A program made the translations under genes and the position numbers. This document shows, piece by piece, positions 59,678 through 64,000 of a DNA stretch of 64,000 bases. The notes beneath the pieces were generated by a model that saw only the letters and a program-made list of their open reading frames with translations, did no database searches and was not told the origin of the DNA. Positions within the stretch are counted from its first letter, which is position 1. Each line of letters starts with the position of its first letter. The stretch comes from Cupriavidus laharis (GTDB taxonomy: Bacteria; Pseudomonadota; Gammaproteobacteria; Burkholderiales; Burkholderiaceae). The stretch spans positions 43,735 to 107,734 of the forward strand of contig NZ_CAJZAI010000014.1 in the NCBI RefSeq assembly GCF_914271435.1, written 5' to 3'.

Positions 59678-61369
59678 TTACGCGGTCTGCCAGCGGCCTT
59701 CCGCTTCGACGGCCCTGCCGTCCGCGACCAGCTTGAGCAGGTGTGCCAGCAGCGAGCGCTGGGCCACCGGGTGCATGCGCTCCGGCACATCGTCGTAGAC
59801 ACGCGGCAGCAACGCCTCGATCGGGGCCGGCCCGAGATCGCGCAGCGCGTTGAGCACCTTGGCTTCGCGGTGCAGGCGGTGGCGCACGAGCAGGCGGATG
59901 GCCTCCTGCGGGCGGGCGATCAGGAAGCCGTGGCCGGGTGCCAGCCATTCCAGGTCTTCGTCCTGCAACGCTGCTAGCGACTCCAGGTAGGCGCGCATAT
60001 CGCCGTCGGGCGGAGCGATGACGACCGTGGAACCCTGCATGACGTGGTCGCCGGTGAAGAGCGTCTTCTCTTCTTCCAGCAGGTAGCAAAGGTGGTTGGA
60101 GGCATGGCCCGGCGTATGGATCACGCGCAGCGTGCAGTCGTCGCCAATGGCGATGCGCTCGCCGTGCTGCAGATCGCGCGCGGGGGCAAAGCCGGTGTCC
60201 TGCCATTGCGTGGCCGGCGCGGCGCGGCCGAGCACCGTGGCGCCCGTGGCGACCTGCAGCGCGGGCGCCGCGGGCGAATGGTCCATGTGGGTGTGCGTGA
60301 CGAGGATCCAGCGGATCGGGCCCGGTGCGGCAGCGAGCACGGCCTGCACGTGGGCGGCATCATCGGGGCCGGGATCGATCACGGCCCACTCATTGCGCGC
60401 CCCGCCGCCAACCAGGTAGGTGTTGGTGCCCGGGCCGGTCATGACATTGCCGTTATTGGCGGTGACGCGCCGGAGCCGCTCTGAAAGCTGCACGGGCTCC
60501 CCCGGAGCGAGCTCGTAGCGTGCGTGGGCCTTGCCGTCCGGGTCGATGCGGCCGATCTCGGCATAGCTCGACTCGTTGGGCATGACCGGGCGCACGCCCG
60601 CCGCGCCTTTGGCCAGCCTGGGCATGATGCAGGCAATGTTGCGCAGCTGCGAGGTGCTGGCAAAGCAGTCCTGCGCTGTCTCGAAGTGGGCGATGGACTG
60701 CAGCGTACGGCGCGTGACATGCATCATTGGCAGGCCGCTGGCCGGGTCGGCGGCGTCGCCGGGGCGGATCCAGCGGTGCTCGACAACCTCCATGCCGTCA
60801 TGGGCGGCAATCTGGCCTGCGGGCGCGATCGCCACGAAAAAGCGCGTGTCGAAGCGCTTGGGCAGCCCCGGCGGCGTGAGCCAGTAGCTGTGGTAGGCCA
60901 GGCGGTCCGGCGCCAGGCGCAGGCCCAGCTCCACGCACGCGTGCGCCAGCCCGGGGCCGCCGCGCTGCACCGCCTGGCGCAGGAAATCGTGCTTCGCGGC
61001 ATCGAGGTGGCCCGGGACCAGCAGGTCGCCGTCGCGATGATAGGCCAGCAGCAATCCGGCTTCTTCGAAGCATTCGCGCACGGCAGCCAGGTAGAAGTCC
61101 AGGCCGTTGGCCGGCAGGTTCAGGCGCTCGCTGGCCGCGGCATCGTCCAGGCCGGCAGCGTGAACGTGCAGAGCCTTGTCCTGCGGATCGAGCGTGCCGC
61201 CGGGGAACACGAAGGCACCGCTGCTGCGGTCGTTGGCGCGCTCCACGCGGCGTACCAGCAGGACCTCCATGCCCTGCGGGCCGTCGCGTACCACCAGCAG
61301 GCTGGCTGCGGCGCGCAACAAGGTGGACGGATTGGCAGCTCGGGTCTGGGTTGTCTCTGTCGTTGTCAT
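59678..61369 (-). CDS. NUDIX-MBL fusion hydrolase
   Basis: A 563-aa protein with two enzyme domains. Residues ~15-250 are a NUDIX domain with a long insertion between the Gly and the REcFEEAGLLL box. Residues ~290-480 are a metallo-beta-lactamase domain with THTHMDHSPAAPAL, HTPGHASNHLCY and FTGDHVMQGSTVVI, followed by a winged-helix tail resembling LACTB2. The MBL half could act on RNA or thioesters, the NUDIX half on nucleoside diphosphate derivatives or CoA. The start MTTTETTQ at 61369 is chosen because upstream codons are Arg-rich noise. Confidence 0.88.
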   Translation of the reverse strand: MTTTETTQTRAANPSTLLRAAASLLVVRDGPQGMEVLLVRRVERANDRSSGAFVFPGGTLDPQDKALHVHAAGLDDAAASERLNLPANGLDFYLAAVRECFEEAGLLLAYHRDGDLLVPGHLDAAKHDFLRQAVQRGGPGLAHACVELGLRLAPDRLAYHSYWLTPPGLPKRFDTRFFVAIAPAGQIAAHDGMEVVEHRWIRPGDAADPASGLPMMHVTRRTLQSIAHFETAQDCFASTSQLRNIACIMPRLAKGAAGVRPVMPNESSYAEIGRIDPDGKAHARYELAPGEPVQLSERLRRVTANNGNVMTGPGTNTYLVGGGARNEWAVIDPGPDDAAHVQAVLAAAPGPIRWILVTHTHMDHSPAAPALQVATGATVLGRAAPATQWQDTGFAPARDLQHGERIAIGDDCTLRVIHTPGHASNHLCYLLEEEKTLFTGDHVMQGSTVVIAPPDGDMRAYLESLAALQDEDLEWLAPGHGFLIARPQEAIRLLVRHRLHREAKVLNALRDLGPAPIEALLPRVYDDVPERMHPVAQRSLLAHLLKLVADGRAVEAEGRWQTA

Positions 61370-61600
61370 TGTGTCGGCGCGCGGACCGGGCCGCGCGGCT
61401 GTATGTGGCTGGACCGGTCTGGCGCCGGTGCTTCGTTCGTGCGACGTTTTTTCGCATGCAGGGCCATAGTGTAGCGGCGATGGCCGGTTCGCTCTGCTCC
61501 GGGGATTTCCGCATGCTCCGCGCTGGTGCGGAACTGTGCCTTTGGCATTTCCCGCTGAACGACCTACTCTGATTGCTGTACTGCACTTTACGAAGGGAGG

Positions 61601-61975
61601 ATGCCCGTTTTGTCCCGAGCCTCGTACCTTTGCCTGTCCTTCGTGTTGCTGCTGACAGCGTGCGAGACGCCGCCGCAGCAGACGAGCAGGCCCGCCTCGC
61701 GCCCGGCGGCAGAGCCCAGGATCGTGCCAAGAGTGGCAGCCGACGCCTGCGAACAGGCGGTTACCGCCAATGTCAGGAAGGGGCACCCCGAACCCGGAAG
61801 CATCTTCCTGCTGGAGGACCGCGAGCAGGTCAGTCCACGGCCCGGCGGCATTGCCGCGGTCACGGGCGAGGGCACATTCGAGCCTGACAACAGCCAGGCC
61901 TCGATCGGATTCCGCTACACCTGTCTCTATAACGGGCGCACCGCCCGGGTGGACGATGTGCAGTTGCGCTACTGA
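61601..61975 (+). CDS. Small lipoprotein
   Basis: A 124-aa protein with a signal peptide and lipobox LTAC (Cys21), a Pro/Ser linker, and a small domain with two Cys (ADACEQAV, YTCLYNG). A strong AAGGGAGG site directly abuts the ATG (61601), which is too close. The TTG at 61610 (codon 4) would have 9-base spacing and may be the true start. Family not recognised. Confidence 0.75.
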   Translation: MPVLSRASYLCLSFVLLLTACETPPQQTSRPASRPAAEPRIVPRVAADACEQAVTANVRKGHPEPGSIFLLEDREQVSPRPGGIAAVTGEGTFEPDNSQASIGFRYTCLYNGRTARVDDVQLRY

Positions 61976-61988
61976 GGCGCCGCACGCC

Positions 61989-62162
61989 GTGCCACTGACC
62001 ATCCGCCCGGAAACGCCCCAGGATGCCGACGCGATCGCACGGCTGACCGAAGCCGCGTTCCTGGACGCGCCGCATTCACAGCACACGGAGGCATTCATCG
62101 TCGCCGCGCTGCGGCGCGCCGGCCACGTCAGCTACCAAGCGGCTTTCGGCGCCACGGCGTAG
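61989..62162 (+). pseudogene. N-terminal fragment of a GNAT acetyltransferase
   Basis: A 57-aa frame (GTG at 61989) reads LTIRPETPQDADAIARLTEA and SQHTEAFIVAALRRAGHVSY, the first strand and helices of a YhbS-like GNAT protein, then stops at 62162. The acetyl-CoA binding core is absent downstream. The sequence after the break (62163-62386) is non-coding, so a deletion or insertion has removed the rest. Confidence 0.7.
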
Positions 62163-62386
62163 CCGTCTGCCAGCTGTTGCAGCAGGCAGACAGTTGGCCG
62201 GCGCAGGGGCCTTCCCGGGCGCCGCTTGGTTCGCTTCCCCTCGCATCCCTGCGCCAGAGGAATTGACACTCACAGGACGGGCGGACATGATTCGGACGGA
62301 ATAGATGCGCCTCCGGGGCAACTTGGCGCCATGCCACGTACCGACCCCGCAAGAAGGCTGCAAGAACAAATCTGGGAAACGGGGTC

Positions 62387-63805
62387 ATGAAACCTTCCAT
62401 CCGTCAACTGGCGGGCGTTGCGGCGCTCGCTATCGTGCTCAGCGCCTGCTCCACCACGCCTGAACCGGTCACGGCGCCGGTTGCCGCCGTGCAGCCGCCG
62501 TCGAACCAGGCCATGAAGGCGCTGTCCGCCGAAGTCTTCACCTACGCCTACCCGCTGGTGCTGATGGACGTGACGCGCGAGCTGATGAGCCTGCGCACGC
62601 CGCCCAACACCTTCAGCCACAAGCGCACCTTCCCGGATGCGAGCTTCACCGAAGTGGTCACCCCCAATGCCGACACGCTCTATTCGTCGGCCTGGCTGGA
62701 CCTGTCTAAGGAACCCGTGGTGCTGTCCGTGCCGGATACCCGGGGCCGCTATTACCTGATGCCGATGATGGATGCGTGGACCAACGTCTTTGCCTCGCCG
62801 GGCAAGCGCACCACCGGCACGCAGCGCGGCAACTTCGTCATCACCGGTCCGGGCTGGGAAGGGCCGCTGCCCAAGGGCATGACGCAGATCAAATCACCCA
62901 CGGCCATGGTCTGGCTGTTGGGGCGGACCCAGGCCAACGGCAAGAAGGATTTCCCGGCCGTGCACCGCCTGCAGGACCAGTACCGCCTGACGCCGCTGTC
63001 CGCCTGGAAGATGGGCATACGCGCGGCGCCGGAGAAGCCCGCGCCGCGTTCGCCGACGCTGGACACGCAGTCACCCCCGGTCGAGCAGGTGGCGGCCATG
63101 GATGCGCAGGCTTTCTTCAGCCGCTTTGCGAGCCTGCTGCCGGCCAACCCGCCCGCCGCTGCCGATGCCGCCATGGTGGAGAAGATGCGCCGCATGGGAC
63201 TGGAGCCGGGCGTGCCGTTCAAGACCACGGTGCTCGAGCCGTCCACCGCGCGCGCCGTGCAGGAAGGCGCCACGGCTGCCTTGCAGGCGATCGCGGAGAT
63301 GGCCCGCAAGGGTAACGCCGATGCCGGCAATGGCTGGGTCATGCACCGCGACCTCGGCAACTACGGTACCAACTACGCGCGCCGCGCGGTCACGGCCATG
63401 GTGGGACTCGGCGCCAACCTGCCGGAAGACGCGATCTATGCCTCGACCGGGACCGATGCCTCCGGCAAGGCGCTGCAAGGCAATTCCAGCTACGTCCTGC
63501 ATTTCGCCAAGGACCAGCTCCCGCCTGCCAAGGCGTTCTGGTCGCTGTCGCTGTACAACCAGCGCCAGGCTTTTGTCGAGAATCCGATCGGCCGCTATTC
63601 CATTGGCAGCCGCGACCACCTGCGCTACAACCGCGACGGCTCGCTCGATATCTACATCCAGCATGAGCGCCCGGCGCGCGGCAAGGTGGCCAACTGGCTG
63701 CCGGCCCCGCCCGATGCGCTTAACATGACCTTGCGTGCGTACTGGCCGGAGCAGGCACTGCTCGACGGCACCTGGATGCCGCCGCCGGTGGAACGCGCGA
63801 ACTGA
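62387..63805 (+). CDS. DUF1254/DUF1214 lipoprotein
   Basis: A 472-aa exported lipoprotein (lipobox LSAC, Cys21). DUF1254 covers about residues 45-175 (YAYPLVLMDVTRELMSLRTP, VVTPNADTLYSSAWLDLSKE). DUF1214 covers about 330-455 (YASTGTDASGKALQGNSSYV, PAKAFWSLSLYNQRQAFVEN, then IYIQHERP). The family is common in proteobacteria and has no firm function. It is monocistronic with a perfect terminator. Confidence 0.92.
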   Translation: MKPSIRQLAGVAALAIVLSACSTTPEPVTAPVAAVQPPSNQAMKALSAEVFTYAYPLVLMDVTRELMSLRTPPNTFSHKRTFPDASFTEVVTPNADTLYSSAWLDLSKEPVVLSVPDTRGRYYLMPMMDAWTNVFASPGKRTTGTQRGNFVITGPGWEGPLPKGMTQIKSPTAMVWLLGRTQANGKKDFPAVHRLQDQYRLTPLSAWKMGIRAAPEKPAPRSPTLDTQSPPVEQVAAMDAQAFFSRFASLLPANPPAAADAAMVEKMRRMGLEPGVPFKTTVLEPSTARAVQEGATAALQAIAEMARKGNADAGNGWVMHRDLGNYGTNYARRAVTAMVGLGANLPEDAIYASTGTDASGKALQGNSSYVLHFAKDQLPPAKAFWSLSLYNQRQAFVENPIGRYSIGSRDHLRYNRDGSLDIYIQHERPARGKVANWLPAPPDALNMTLRAYWPEQALLDGTWMPPPVERAN

Positions 63806-63826
63806 GGCTGTTGCTCGCCGCGAAGC

Positions 63827-63858
63827 AAAAGGCCGCGTCCCCGGGGACGCGGCCTTTT
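63827..63858 (+). terminator. Intrinsic terminator of the DUF1254 gene
   Basis: A perfect 32-bp palindrome, AAAAGGCCGCGTCCCC and its complement, ending in TTTTG, 22 bp after the stop codon. It should work in both directions. Confidence 0.9.
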
Positions 63859-63938
63859 GTCTTGTCTTGGCCTTGCCGTGGCGATCCGGATCGCGGTAGG
63901 AATGCCCATTGCTGGGCACCCCCCGCACAGATCCCGGC

Positions 63939-63955
63939 GTGCCCGATTCGGGCAC
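63939..63955. repeat. Short hairpin near right edge
   Basis: GTGCCCGA-T-TCGGGCAC forms a compact stem. It may be the 3' end of a minus-strand gene beyond the window. Bases 63859-64000 show no gene. Confidence 0.35.
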
Positions 63956-64000
63956 CGGGCTCCTACCTTGGGTGTTTGACGGCAAAGCGCCGGTCGGGCC

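Overview
The window is high-GC DNA (roughly mid-60s percent by eye) with dense, short-spaced operons. A Bug-family tripartite tricarboxylate binding protein, many LysR regulators, a CioAB-type bd oxidase and Burkholderia-like gene families point to a betaproteobacterium of the Burkholderiales, most likely Cupriavidus or a close Ralstonia-like relative. The taxonomy is an inference from gene content. No rRNA, tRNA, phage or CRISPR array was seen.

Layout. 1-4.2 kb: a small orphan gene, an AGE-family sugar epimerase, and a LysR regulator divergent from a DHA2 MFS exporter across a perfect palindrome. 4.4-17.1 kb (minus strand): a contact-dependent inhibition / two-partner secretion locus in the order cdiA (3039 aa), a 92-aa immunity candidate, cdiB, a lipoprotein and a membrane protein, with an AT-rich toxin/immunity module and an AT-rich promoter. 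17.3-18.3 kb is a scar zone with a REP-like doublet, an MFS fragment and a probably frameshifted lipoprotein. 18.3-21.2 kb: two alpha/beta hydrolases and small proteins.

21.4-24.7 kb is the most unusual part. It holds two tandem copies of a cassette made of an operator-embedded promoter, a structured leader or small RNA ending in a terminator-like hairpin, a second operator, a secreted protein built of YTDG repeats, a 33-aa one-segment membrane peptide, and a TetR regulator. The two regulators have the same recognition helix, and the first RNA hairpin shows compensatory changes between copies. The TetR proteins look NemR-like, with a conserved cysteine, which suggests but does not prove an electrophile or oxidant response. 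I do not recognise this system as described.

24.7-35.9 kb: a carboxypeptidase/hydrolase pair, a LysR remnant, cioAB plus a DUF2474 peptide, a CPA1 antiporter, ilvE, DAHP synthase, a DUF2249 protein with a Gly/Cys tail, a DsbA-like isomerase and an SDR lacking its catalytic Tyr. 36.0-44.7 kb: a LysR-controlled sugar-acid type catabolic cluster (binding protein, UxaA-type dehydratase, semialdehyde dehydrogenase, HpaI-type aldolase, FAD oxidase, MBL hydrolase). 44.8-46.0 kb: a lipoprotein and a Phd/VapC-like toxin-antitoxin pair. 46.1-47.3 kb: alaC. 47.4-54.2 kb: a complete isobutyryl-CoA (valine) degradation operon with a divergent AraC regulator. 54.2-63.9 kb: a diguanylate cyclase, a methyltransferase, a cupredoxin/phosphoesterase pair divergent from an ECF sigma/anti-sigma pair, a NUDIX-MBL fusion, a lipoprotein, a truncated GNAT gene and a DUF1254 lipoprotein with a strong terminator.
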